In this document: piece after piece, positions 1 through 8,381 of the stretch | Layout: every line of letters starts with the position of its first letter | Position numbering within the stretch: the stretch's first letter is position 1 | Assembly (NCBI GenBank): GCA_016703545.1 | Contig: JADJBX010000003.1 | Coordinates: forward strand, 1-64,000 | Reading direction: 5' to 3' | Length of the DNA stretch: 64,000 bases | Origin: Candidatus Amarobacillus elongatus | GTDB lineage: Bacteria; Chloroflexota; Dehalococcoidia; Tepidiformales; Tepidiformaceae | Translations under genes and position numbers: made by a program | The notes under the pieces: generated by a model | The model's database searches: none | What the model saw: the letters and a program-made list of their open reading frames with translations, nothing else | What the model was told of the DNA's origin: nothing

Positions 1-1251
1 CCGCCGATGACCGGTACGGCACGCGATGGCGCACCAGCGCCTCTTCCGCCGCGCGCGAGAGCGCGTTTGTTCGGTACATAACCGCGAAGTCCGAGTACTG
101 CCGCCCCACCGCCGTCAGCCGCCCGATCTCGGATGCGACGAATTCGCCCTCCTCCTCGTCGCTGTACGCCTCGTGCGTGACGATGAGGTCGCCGCCCGGG
201 CGTTCGGTCCAGAGCGTGCGGGGCTTCCGCCCAGGGTTCTTGCCGATGACCGCGTCCGCCGCTTCGAGGATCGGCCGCGTCGATCGGTAGTTCTGCTCCA
301 GCATGTAAACCGTGCAGTTCGGGTAGTCCTGCTCGAAGTACTGCACGTTGCGAATGTCCGCGGCGCGCCACGAGTAGATACCTGGTCCGGGGTCCCCCAC
401 CGTGATGTTCCCGTGCGTCGACGCGGGCAGCTTCGCCAGCGTGAGCTGCGCCGGGTTGGTGTCCTGGAACTCGTCCACGAGCACATGCAGGAACCGGCCC
501 GCGTACTTCTCTCGCGCTTCCGGCACATCCCGCAGCAGGTGCACGGTCTCGTTCAGCAGGTCATCGAAGTCGAGTGCCGAGGCCGCCCGCAACGCGTGGG
601 CGTATTTCACGTAGGCCCGCGCCACGATCTCACAGGAAGTAGTCGTTCCACCCGCCCCGCGACGTCGTCCGAGTCGAGCAGTTCGCTCTTCGCGCTCAAA
701 GACGCTGAGCACCGCGCGCCGGACTGAACCGCCGGTCGACGTTCAGATGCCTCGATCACGCGCTTCATCAGCTTGACCCGGTCGTCGTCGTCGTAAATGA
801 CGAAGTCCCGGTCGAGACCGATGTGGTGGCCATCGGCTCGCAGCCAGCCGGCGCGCATCGAATGGAAGGTGCCAAGCGACACGCTGCCCGCGTCGTCCCC
901 AAGGAGCCGCCGCGACCGCTCGCGCATCTCCTTCGCCGCCTTGTTCGTGAACGTCACCGCCACGATCCGCCACGGCGCCACGCGCTGTTCGCGGATGAGA
1001 TAGGCGATCCGGTGCGTGATCACGCGCGTCTTGCCGCTGCCTGGCCCCGCGAGAATGAGCACGGGCCCGCCGCCATGCGTCACCGCCGCCGCCTGGGGCG
1101 GGTTCAACCCCTCGAGGATGGCCGGCAGCGCGTGCAGGGGGGAGGCCTCCCCCGCTCCGGCCGCGGCCGAGGAACCGCCGGCCGCCTCAGAGCGTTCGGA
1201 AAACAGGGGGCGTTGGAGCTGGGAGTCGGGCGTGCGCGTAGTCCGTGGCAC
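1..1251 (-). CDS. pcrA: ATP-dependent DNA helicase PcrA/UvrD, N-terminal part, cut by window edge, frameshifted
   Basis: Superfamily 1A 3'-5' DNA helicase acting in repair and replication-fork maintenance. Visible are the Q motif (LNPPQAAAV, residues 49-57), Walker A (AGPGSGKT, 68-75), motif Ia (VAVTFTNKAAKEM), motif II (VDEFQDTNPAQL), motif III region (IYSWRAAD) and motif IV (YFEQDYPNC...LEQNYRST). The C-terminal half lies outside the window. Frame breaks occur near 630-660. A second, compensating pair of indels at 379-400 turns the expected GDPDQSIY into GDPGPGIY. Start is GTG at 1251, seven bases after a TACACT -10 box, so the transcript may be leaderless. Transcribed divergently from the zinc-ribbon gene. 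The family call is secure; pcrA versus uvrD naming is by convention for this kind of bacterium. Confidence 0.9.
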
Positions 1252-1257
1252 GGGTCA

Positions 1258-1263
1258 AGTGTA
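1258..1263 (-). promoter_or_regulatory. -10 box (TACACT) of pcrA, leaderless-type spacing
   Basis: TACACT on the minus strand ends six bases before the GTG start at 1251. No Shine-Dalgarno sequence lies between, and no clear -35 is seen. The spacing puts transcription start at or next to the start codon. Confidence 0.5.
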
Positions 1264-1337
1264 CCATCGGATCGAACAAATGAGCGATTCTTTCCCGCTT
1301 CGCACGCTCCTGAAACTGCCGACGACCCGACCGATGC

Positions 1338-1343
1338 TATACT
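1338..1343 (+). promoter_or_regulatory. -10 box (TATACT) of the zinc-ribbon membrane protein gene
   Basis: TATACT lies 28 bases before the ATG at 1372. An AGGAG ribosome binding site at 1357-1361 sits between them, so this is a conventional leadered arrangement. Confidence 0.55.
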
Positions 1344-1371
1344 CGCCGGAGCGGGCAGGAGTGAGGGACTG

Positions 1372-2040
1372 ATGCAACTGGTGTCGTGGCCGGGTGGTTC
1401 ATGGGAAGCCACCGTGAAGTACACGGTCGCCGTGCTCGCCATCTACCTCGCGGCGATCTGGCTGACGCTCGTCTTCTGGACCTACCGCGACATCCGCCAG
1501 CGCAGCCGCGACCCCATCGTGCAGATGGTCGCCGTGCTCCTGGTGCTCGTCTTCTTCCTTCCCGGCCACTGGATCTACCTCATCCTGCGCCCGCGCTACA
1601 CCCTCACCGAGCTCTACGAACGTTCGCTCGAAGAGGAGGCGCTCCTGCAGGAGCTCGAAGACCAGCAGGCGTGCCCGACCTGCAAGCGCCGCGTGCACGA
1701 CGAGTTCCTCATTTGCCCCTCGTGCCGCACGCAGCTGAAGGAGCCGTGCCGCTCGTGCAGCAAGCCGCTGAGTTACGCCTGGCTGGCGTGCCCCTTCTGC
1801 GGGCTCGAAAAGCCCGCGCGCGAAGGGATGCCGCCACGTTCCGCGCGTCCTGGTGCCCGGCCCGCGCCACGTCCGTCGCAGCCGCAGCCCACGGGCCGCG
1901 TCACGCCGCGGCCATCACCGTCGCCTGCATCCACGGCGCCCCGGCAGCCCGCGCGCGACCCCTTCGGCACCTCCCAGACGCGCCCTGCCCCCCGCATGAT
2001 CGGCGGCGACGACGGCGTCATCGACGCGACCGCGGAGTAA
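1372..2040 (+). CDS. membrane protein with double zinc ribbon and disordered Pro-rich tail
   Basis: A 222-residue protein of unknown function. Two hydrophobic segments (about residues 14-37 and 54-74) anchor it in the membrane. They are followed by an acidic helix (ELYERSLEEEALLQELEDQ) and two zinc ribbons: CPTC...CPSC then CRSC...CPFC. The last 70 residues are Pro/Arg/Ala-rich and probably disordered. The layout (membrane anchor, cytoplasmic treble-clef ribbons, flexible tail) resembles adaptor-like zinc-ribbon proteins, but no enzyme motif is present. Start ATG at 1372 has AGGAG upstream; the same open frame extends further 5' but overlaps pcrA and lacks protein-like composition. It stands alone between divergent pcrA and the convergent replication cluster. 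Confidence 0.8.
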   Translation: MQLVSWPGGSWEATVKYTVAVLAIYLAAIWLTLVFWTYRDIRQRSRDPIVQMVAVLLVLVFFLPGHWIYLILRPRYTLTELYERSLEEEALLQELEDQQACPTCKRRVHDEFLICPSCRTQLKEPCRSCSKPLSYAWLACPFCGLEKPAREGMPPRSARPGARPAPRPSQPQPTGRVTPRPSPSPASTAPRQPARDPFGTSQTRPAPRMIGGDDGVIDATAE

Positions 2041-2150
2041 AGGCTCCTCGATCTTGACGGCGAGTCGCTTGCGAACGACCCCGGCATCTGCCGGAAGATC
2101 GAAGCCGTCGTACGGGACACGCGCGGACGCGACCTCTCCTTCGGCTGCCG

Positions 2151-2608
2151 TTAGCCCGCCAGCACGAGCTGTCGCGTGAGTTCGGCCTGGCCGGCGTGCT
2201 CGGCGGCGTGCCGCGCCACCACGAGCAGGATTTCGCGCACTGGGATGGCGCCGCGCCGCGGATGCTCCCGCAGGTCATCAGGGCGGCGGAGGAGAGCGGT
2301 TCGAACGCCGCGATGACTTCGGTCCGGAGCGCGACCCAGCTCGATTGAAGCGCCTCCGGGTCCCGGTCACCGGACTCGAATTCGGCTTCGCGGTCGCGGA
2401 CGACCGGCTGACCCATGACGACGCCCAGCAGCACCTCTCGGATGTTCGCGGGCATGTGCGTGGCGAGCACCGCGATGCTGTTCGCGCCCTCCACCGGCCG
2501 CCAGTTCGCCTGCTCGCGCGAGAGCCCGTCGAGGGCCGCGAGAACGCGGTCACACTCGCGCAGGCCGCGCGTGATGAACAGCTCCACCTCCGGCGAGGCG
2601 AACGTCAC
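2151..2608 (-). CDS. DinB superfamily protein (four-helix metal-binding), frameshifted
   Basis: Reads as a 152-residue DinB/YfiT-type four-helix protein once one missing C in the run at 2281-2283 is restored. The N-terminal frame contains FASPEVELFITRGL, LDGLSREQANWRP and the first metal-ligand region LATHMPANIREVL. The C-terminal frame supplies VREILLVVARHAAEHAGQ, whose HxxxH completes the usual His triad. Members are putative thiol-S-transferases or metal-dependent hydrolases; the substrate cannot be told. The GTG start at 2608 overlaps the stop of the dnaC-like gene (GTGA, four bases), so it is translationally coupled to the replication cluster. Unrelated to DNA polymerase IV DinB at 32.6 kb despite the shared name. 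Confidence 0.75.
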
Positions 2609-4004
2609 CGGGGGCGCCGTTGGGGCGGCACGGGGCGAGGGGCGGCCATTCGCCCCAGCCGGTAGTGCGGCGCTTCGATGTAGATGATGCTGCCGTGCCC
2701 CGGGTCCGCGATGCGCGCCACGACCCGCGCGTGCGTCGTCGCAAGGTCCGATGTGGGCCGATCCGTCGTGATCACGCCCGGCAGCCCGGCCACCGTCCGG
2801 TAGTTCACAATCTGGTACAGCTTCTCCTGCGCCCACGGCGACGACGCCTGCGCGCCGAAGTCATCAAGGATGAGAAGCCCCGCCGTCCGGATCCGCTCGA
2901 AGAGCTCGTCGTACACCGCGTCGTTGGCGGGCGCGAACGATGCGCGCAGGTGATCCAACAGGTCCGGCACGACGGCGAAGAACACCGATGTGCCGCCGGC
3001 CAGCGCCTTGTTCGCGATTGCCGCCGCGAGGTGCGTCTTCCCGCACCCGTTGACGCCCTGGAGCGTGAGCCAGCCGTGCGGCCGCTCCGCGAACGCCATC
3101 GCCGCACGGTACGCCCCCTGTAGCGATTCGCGTTCCTCCGGCCGCAGGTTCGCCCCCGCGAGGTCGAAGTCACGGAACTGCATCTCCGCCAGCCGTTCGC
3201 GGGCCATTCCGCCGACCTGGTCGTAGGCGCCGCGCCCGGGGCCATCGAGCACGTACACGGCCGCCAGCCGCTCCTCCGTCAAGCGCGTCGCGAGCCGGAC
3301 GTCGAGCTGGCGTGGCTTCACCGTGCAGGTGAACACTGTCGGGAGCTGGGCGTTGTAGCGGTGATTCACGATCTGGTACAGCTTCTCCCGCGCCCAGGGC
3401 GTGCCGCTGACCGCGTCGATGTCGTCGAGCAGCAGCAGCGGCGCGTTCCGCACCTGGTCGAACATCGCCTCGAACCCGATCTCGTTCTCCCCCGCGTCGT
3501 AGCTCGCGCGAAGGTGGTCCAGCAGGTCCGGCACCACCATGAACAGCGCCGGGTTGCCCGCGGCAATGCGCGCGTTCGCGATCGCCGCCGCCAGGTGCGT
3601 CTTCCCGCTGCCGCTGGGGCCGCTTAGCACGAGCCAGCCGCTCGGCTCCTCCGCATATACGCGCGCGGCGTCAAACGCCCGCCGGAACCACTCGCTTTCG
3701 CCACCCGCCCGGCGGGGATGAGTGCGTCGAAGGTGAAGCGGGTCAGCGCGCCGAGGTTGCTCAGCTTCTCCAGCCGCGATTGACGGACGTCGGTGCGCTC
3801 GGTCATCACGCAGTCGCACGGTTCGGCCTTGCCGAAGCGGGGGTGGTCCACCGGCCGCGGAATGCGCACGAACCCCGCCCCGCCGCAGCGCGGGCACGCA
3901 TCGTCACCCGGCCCGCGTTCAGCGGTTCCGGACGACGTGTCCGAGAGGTCCGCCGAGGAAGCGCTGCTTCTGCTCTTCGAAAGTATCTCGTCCAGCCGTT
4001 TCAT
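2605..4004 (-). CDS. DnaC/DnaI-like helicase loader with zinc finger and two tandem AAA+ modules, frameshifted
   Basis: About 466 residues after restoring one missing G at 3704-3706. The N-terminus (MKRLDEILSKSRS) leads to a zinc finger CPRC (37-40)...CDC (63-65), as in DnaI. AAA+ module 1 has Walker A GPSGSGKT (130-137), Walker B LLLLDDID (about 191-198), and YQIVNHRYN with a trailing RLATRL arginine region. Module 2 repeats the plan: Walker A GVNGCGKT (318-325), Walker B LLILDDFG (378-385), YQIVNYR, then ARVVARI. Both modules share THLAAAIAN and VVPDLLDHLRAS, so module duplication is direct. Ordinary loaders are 230-310 residues with one module. It overlaps dnaD by 86 bases and sits downstream of dnaB, implying DnaB loading onto DNA. 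Whether both ATP sites are active is unknown. Confidence 0.85.
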
Positions 4005-4632
4005 TGCCGCGGCCCTCCTGGGCCCAGTTCTGCAGGATGCGCTCGATGTACCGCCAGTTGCGCCGGTTGAGCTCCGCCGCCTCCCGGAACGCCTCCTCGA
4101 TCCACTCCGCGGGATAGGCGTCCACCGCCTCCAGCAGCCGTTCCCCGACCATCGGCGTGATGGTCCCGATGTTCTCTTCGTACAGCCGGAAGATGCCCGG
4201 CGGCGCCGTCGGAGGGAGCGCGCGGACCGCCGTCTCCGGCCGCAGCTGCAGCTCCCCGCCCCGCGCTCTCGCCACTGCCCGCCGCGACGCGGGGTTGTTG
4301 ATGAAGAGCGCCGTCTCCTGACCGTCCTTGCCCAGCAGCTCCAACGCGATCACCGCGCCGGTCTCGATGCAGGCGGCAATGCCACGGTCGAACCCGGCGC
4401 GTCCGCCGCCCAGGGCCTCGAAGCTCGCAGCCACGCCGTCGAACCGCCACAGCTGCGCCGTGGTCACGAACCGGACCTCGCCGCGCTGGTCCTGGACCGC
4501 GCGCGAAAGCCACAGGAACGCCAGCAGGTCACCCGCCGCCGTGAAATTCGGCAGGACCGCCGAAAAGAACACATTGGGCACGACGGTGCCGCGCGCGATC
4601 CCGGGGAAGCCGTCGAAGCCTCCCTCGGTCAC
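3919..4632 (-). CDS. DnaD domain replication initiation protein
   Basis: A 237-residue primosome protein. The C-terminal DnaD domain is clear: IFRLYEENIGTITPMVGERL, AYPAEWIEEAFREAAELN and RNWRYIERILQNWAQEG, the signature that binds ssDNA and remodels the origin in Firmicutes DnaD. A tail motif RFLGGPLGHVVRNR resembles the GKYGHxVxR ends of related proteins. The N-terminal 120 residues probably form the winged-helix domain. GTG start at 4632 overlaps the dnaB stop (GTGA). The 3' end overlaps the loader gene by 86 bases. Together with DnaB and the DnaC-like loader this forms a complete helicase-loading module. In the longer upstream open frame the sequence is a shadow of dnaB, so the GTG start is preferred. 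Confidence 0.85.
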   Translation of the reverse strand: MTEGGFDGFPGIARGTVVPNVFFSAVLPNFTAAGDLLAFLWLSRAVQDQRGEVRFVTTAQLWRFDGVAASFEALGGGRAGFDRGIAACIETGAVIALELLGKDGQETALFINNPASRRAVARARGGELQLRPETAVRALPPTAPPGIFRLYEENIGTITPMVGERLLEAVDAYPAEWIEEAFREAAELNRRNWRYIERILQNWAQEGRGNETAGRDTFEEQKQRFLGGPLGHVVRNR

Positions 4633-6019
4633 AGCATCTCCTCCGTTCGCAGGACCCAGTCCTCGAACTTCGCCAGCCGGTCCCGGAACCGGAGTTCGAC
4701 CATGCCCGTCGGGCCGTTCCGGTGCTTGGCCACGTGGACCTGCGCCACGCCTTTCGGGTACGCGCTCTCCGGCATGTCCGGGTGCTGCTGCGCCCACTGC
4801 TCGGGCGTCACGTACATGTCCTCGCGGCTGAGGAACATCACCACGTCCGCATCCTGCTCGATGGAGCCAGAATCGCGGAGGTCCGAAAGCATGGGCGTGC
4901 GCGGGTTGCGATTCTCGATCGCGCGCGACAGCTGCGCTAGCGCCACGATCGGCACATCCAGTTCGCGCGCCAGCCCCTTGAGGGTGCGCGAGATGTAGCT
5001 GATCTCCTGGACGCGGTTCTCGCGGCCGCTGCTGCCCGCCTCACCCTGCATCAGCTGGAGGTAGTCGATGACGATGAGGTCGAGCCCCTTCTCGCCGGCC
5101 AGCCGCCGCGATTTCGCCCTCAGCTCGGCCGCGGTCAGCACCGGCGTGTCGTCGAACCAGATGTCCGCTTCCGAAAGCACGCCGGAAGCCCGGATGATGC
5201 GGCGCTCTTCCAACTCCGTCTGCTGGCCGAGGCGAAGCCGCGAACCATCCACCCCCGACTCCGCTGAGAGCAGGCGGATCGCGAGCTGTTCCGACGACAT
5301 TTCGAGCGAGTAGAACACGACCTTCGCGCCCTGTGTCACCGCCGCGTTCCGCGCGATGCCCAGCGCGAAGCTCGACTTACCCACCGAAGGGCGCGCGCCG
5401 ACGATGACCAGGTCGGAGCGTTTGAGGCCCCGAGGAGGGTATCGAGGTCGCTGTACCCGGAATGGATGGAGGCGAGCTCGCGCCGTTCCATCGCCTCGAT
5501 GTCCTCATCGAGGTAGTGCTGGAGCAGTTCACGGATGTGGACGAAGTACCGGAAGCTCTCGCCGCCGCGCAGCCGGTGCAACAGCTCCTCGGCGCGGCCG
5601 AAGACCGCCTCCTGCTCGGCTGGCGCCTCGTAGGCCATCTGCATGATGCCGGTGGCGGCGTGAATCAGCCCGCGGTAGGTACTATCGCGCTTGACGATGC
5701 GCGCGTAGAACTCCGCGCCCATCGAAGTGGGCAAGCGGCGGATGATCTCGGCGAGGTAGGTCTGCCCGCCGGCTTCTTCCAGCCGGTCACGCCGCGCGAG
5801 TTCGTGGGCGACGGTGATCTGGTTGATCGCCTCATCGCGGTCCGCGAGCGCGAGACACGCGTCATAAATCCAGCCGTGCTTCTCGCGAAAGAAGTCGGCG
5901 CTGGTGACGATGGGGGAGATGCGGAAGACGGCTTCGGGGTCGACGAGGAGGGCGGCGATGACCGCCTCCTCGGCTTCGATGTCGTGCGGGGGGAGCTTTT
6001 CGAAAGGTGCGAGTGCCAT
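4629..6019 (-). CDS. dnaB: replicative DNA helicase DnaB, frameshifted
   Basis: Hexameric replicative helicase, 463 residues after restoring one G in the run at 5428-5431. The N-terminal domain begins PFEKLPPHDIEAEEAVIAAL and contains the HGWIYDACLALADR helices. The RecA-type domain has Walker A GARPSVGKSS, Walker B region DLIVIDYLQLM, and the C-terminal VHVAKHRNGPTGMVELRF. The two frames meet exactly at GYSDLDTLLGG|LKRSDLVIVGA, so the gene must be intact in the organism. ATG start at 6019. It lies 76 bases after rplI and overlaps dnaD by four bases, giving the order rplI-dnaB-dnaD-loader. Essential function, which argues that the indel is a sequence error. Confidence 0.95.
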
Positions 6020-6095
6020 CGGGGAGGGAGGCCGTGCGCCATGCGAAGCGCGCGCTCAGGAGCGCGAGACGGCCTCGGTCACCTCCCTTCGCGGC

Positions 6096-6689
6096 TTATT
6101 CGGAGTCGGATTCGTCGTCGGTTTCGGCGGCTTCGGCCGCCGCCTTCGCGGCTGCCGCGGCACGGGCTTCGATCGCCTTCGCCTCGGCCGCGCGCTGGGC
6201 TTCCTGCTCCGCGAGGAACTTCGCCACCACCGGCTTCGACGCCTCGTCCGGCACGACATCGACGATGACGTCGACCGAGACGTTGCGCGTGAAGCGGATG
6301 GTCACCGGGCGTGCGCCCAGTTCCCGGATCGGCTCCGGAAGCAGAACGATGTGCGAATCCACGCTCGTGCCGGCGGAAGCGTTCAGCTTCTCGGCCACGT
6401 CACGGTTCGTCACCGAACCGAACAGGCGGCCGGACTCGCCGACGCGCGCCTCGATCGTGACCGTGTAGCCTTCGAGCTTCGCCGTGACCGTGCGGGCCTC
6501 GGCATCGAGCTTCTCCTGGCGGCGGGCTTCCTTTTGCGCAAGCGAATTCGCCCGCTGAAGGTTGTCCTTCGTGCAGGGACCGGCCACGTTGCGGGGCAGG
6601 AGGAAGTTGCGCGCGAAGCCGTTCTTGACTTCCTTCACGTCGCCGACGTGCGCCGTGCCTTCAACGTCTTCGAAAAAGACGACCTTCAT
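6096..6689 (-). CDS. rplI: 50S ribosomal protein L9 with Ala/Glu-rich C-terminal extension
   Basis: Binds 23S rRNA at the base of the L1 stalk. The N-domain MKVVFFEDVEGTAHVGDVKE and GFARNFLLPRNVA are canonical, and the C-domain (TVTIEARVGESGRLFGSVT, then RFTRNVSVDVIVDVVPDE) is complete. The protein is 197 residues against a usual 148-150. The extra ~45 residues are Ala/Glu/Lys-rich helix ending in DDESDSE. ATG at 6689 is preceded by GAGG. First gene of the dnaB cluster; the common partners rpsF, ssb and rpsR are not here. The 253 bases upstream up to the MFS gene hold no gene that I recognise. Confidence 0.95.
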   Translation of the reverse strand: MKVVFFEDVEGTAHVGDVKEVKNGFARNFLLPRNVAGPCTKDNLQRANSLAQKEARRQEKLDAEARTVTAKLEGYTVTIEARVGESGRLFGSVTNRDVAEKLNASAGTSVDSHIVLLPEPIRELGARPVTIRFTRNVSVDVIVDVVPDEASKPVVAKFLAEQEAQRAAEAKAIEARAAAAAKAAAEAAETDDESDSE

Positions 6690-6942
6690 CTGGGACCTCA
6701 ACCATATTCGGGAATACTGCCCGCGCGACCCATCAAATGATGCATCAAGGGGACGGGCACGATGCCCTGCCGGACCCGGGGGCACCGTAGTCCACCTATC
6801 GTACGGGCTCAACGCGTTATCGTCGCGCTCTCCCGATTCCGCCTCGATCTTCCCGGTCCACAGGGGCTTTATGACAGCCCCCGTTTACCCGGTCGCGAAC
6901 AATGACGACGACATCGGTCGATTTGAGCCTAGAACGTATGTT

Positions 6943-8202
6943 TCAGGGCGTCAACCGTTTCGCACGTTCAGCTGCCGCCTGCTCCTGTCGAACCGCGACC
7001 AGCACAAGGAGCAGCACCGGCGCCAGTGCCACCGCCGCGGCGCCAATCCCCGCCCGCAGCGAAATCGCCGAGGCCACGAGCCCGATGGCCGGGCCCCCAA
7101 GGAGCTGCCCCAGCGAATCCATCTGACTGCGCATGGAGAGCACCGTCGCCCTCACCGAGGAGTCGATGCCCCGGTTCACCCACGACATCGACAGGGGGCC
7201 GTTCATCGACCGGAAGAGCCGCAGGGAAAGCACAGCCGCGACCGCGATCGCGAACGACCCTGCCGCGGCCAGGACCACGAGCGACACGAGCAGTCCGACG
7301 TCGCTGAGGAAAAGCAGCCGGATAGTCTTCGGGATGTTCGCCTTGTCCCGTCGCCGGCTCAGCAGCGAAAGCGCGGCCATCGACAACACCATCCCCGCCA
7401 CCGAGATGATGCCGAACCAGGTGAGCTGGTCGATGCCGAACGGCTGCGGGACATCGAAGTTCCGCAGCAGGTGGACCTCCCAGAGGCGGTCGAACCCTTC
7501 GCTCCAGAGCCCGTAGACGAGGCCGATGGCCATCAGCGTGATCAGAGCCGGGCGCGCGCGGATCGCACGAGTTCCTTGCACGAACGTGTGAGCCATGTGC
7601 CCGAACGTCGTGCGGTCCTCGCGGGGAGTCGGCCGGAAGCCCGTTTCGGGCATCACCAGCGCGAGGAAAACCCCGAGCGCGATCATCCCCAGGCCGCCTG
7701 CGACCAGCGGCCACGCCAGGGACTGCGTCGCCAGCCCCACTCCCGCGGCCACGCCCACGAGCGTTCCCAGTTGCGCCGCCCGTGCGGCCTTGAGGTACAC
7801 GGGCGCGGCCTCGGCCTCGCCCACCTCATCCGCGAGCCACGCATCCTGCGCGCCGCTGGTGAAGGTGTATCCCACACCCCAGACCACCTGCGCGATGAGG
7901 ATGGTCTCGACGTGCGCGAACGCGCCTTCGAGCACGAACCCGGCGCCGAGCATCAGGTAGCCGATAACGACGCTCAGCCGCCGCGAGTACACATCGGCCA
8001 CGATGCCCGTGGGCACCTCCGCGAGGAACACGGACGTTTCGAGCACGGTACCGACGAGCACGAGCTGGAGCGGACTGAGCCCGCCCTCCACCGCGCGGTA
8101 GATGGAGCTGACAATCGAAAACGCCGCAAAGGCGGCGCCGAACCACAGGTAGATTGCGACATAAACGGTGGGCGCCGAGCGCCGCCGGGAGTTGGAACGC
8201 AT
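6943..8202 (-). CDS. MFS transporter (drug-efflux type)
   Basis: About 419 residues with some twelve hydrophobic segments typical of the Major Facilitator Superfamily. The loop between helices 2 and 3 carries a variant of motif A (EVPTGIVADVYSRRLSV), found in tetracycline- and macrolide-type exporters of the proton-antiport group. Substrate cannot be predicted. Start ATG at 8202 has GAAGG eight bases upstream; a GTG two codons further up is also in frame. Same strand as the next MFS gene, but 180 bases separate them and the two proteins belong to different MFS subfamilies, so they are not a recent duplication. Confidence 0.85.
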   Translation of the reverse strand: MRSNSRRRSAPTVYVAIYLWFGAAFAAFSIVSSIYRAVEGGLSPLQLVLVGTVLETSVFLAEVPTGIVADVYSRRLSVVIGYLMLGAGFVLEGAFAHVETILIAQVVWGVGYTFTSGAQDAWLADEVGEAEAAPVYLKAARAAQLGTLVGVAAGVGLATQSLAWPLVAGGLGMIALGVFLALVMPETGFRPTPREDRTTFGHMAHTFVQGTRAIRARPALITLMAIGLVYGLWSEGFDRLWEVHLLRNFDVPQPFGIDQLTWFGIISVAGMVLSMAALSLLSRRRDKANIPKTIRLLFLSDVGLLVSLVVLAAAGSFAIAVAAVLSLRLFRSMNGPLSMSWVNRGIDSSVRATVLSMRSQMDSLGQLLGGPAIGLVASAISLRAGIGAAAVALAPVLLLVLVAVRQEQAAAERAKRLTP

Positions 8203-8381
8203 GCACACAGCCTTCGGAAGCCCGCTCCCGGTGGGATGCGGGTGGGCGGCTCGCGGTCCGGCCAGTCGACCTGTTCGGTCAGGCGGCGGACGGCGCGAGG
8301 AGCGGCGCGAGGGCGAGTGGTGCCTTCAATGCGTGCCTCCTGGCGGGTTGCGCGGACGCTACGGGATGGCCCCGCGAAGGG

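Noticed and set aside
2151..2608. Annotating this gene as DNA polymerase IV because of the name DinB
   Set aside because: The protein is a four-helix DinB/YfiT-type metal protein; the true polymerase is at 32637-33854.
5384..5470. Programmed frameshift in dnaB
   Set aside because: No slippery heptamer or pseudoknot is evident, and the same kind of homopolymer break occurs in a dozen unrelated genes.
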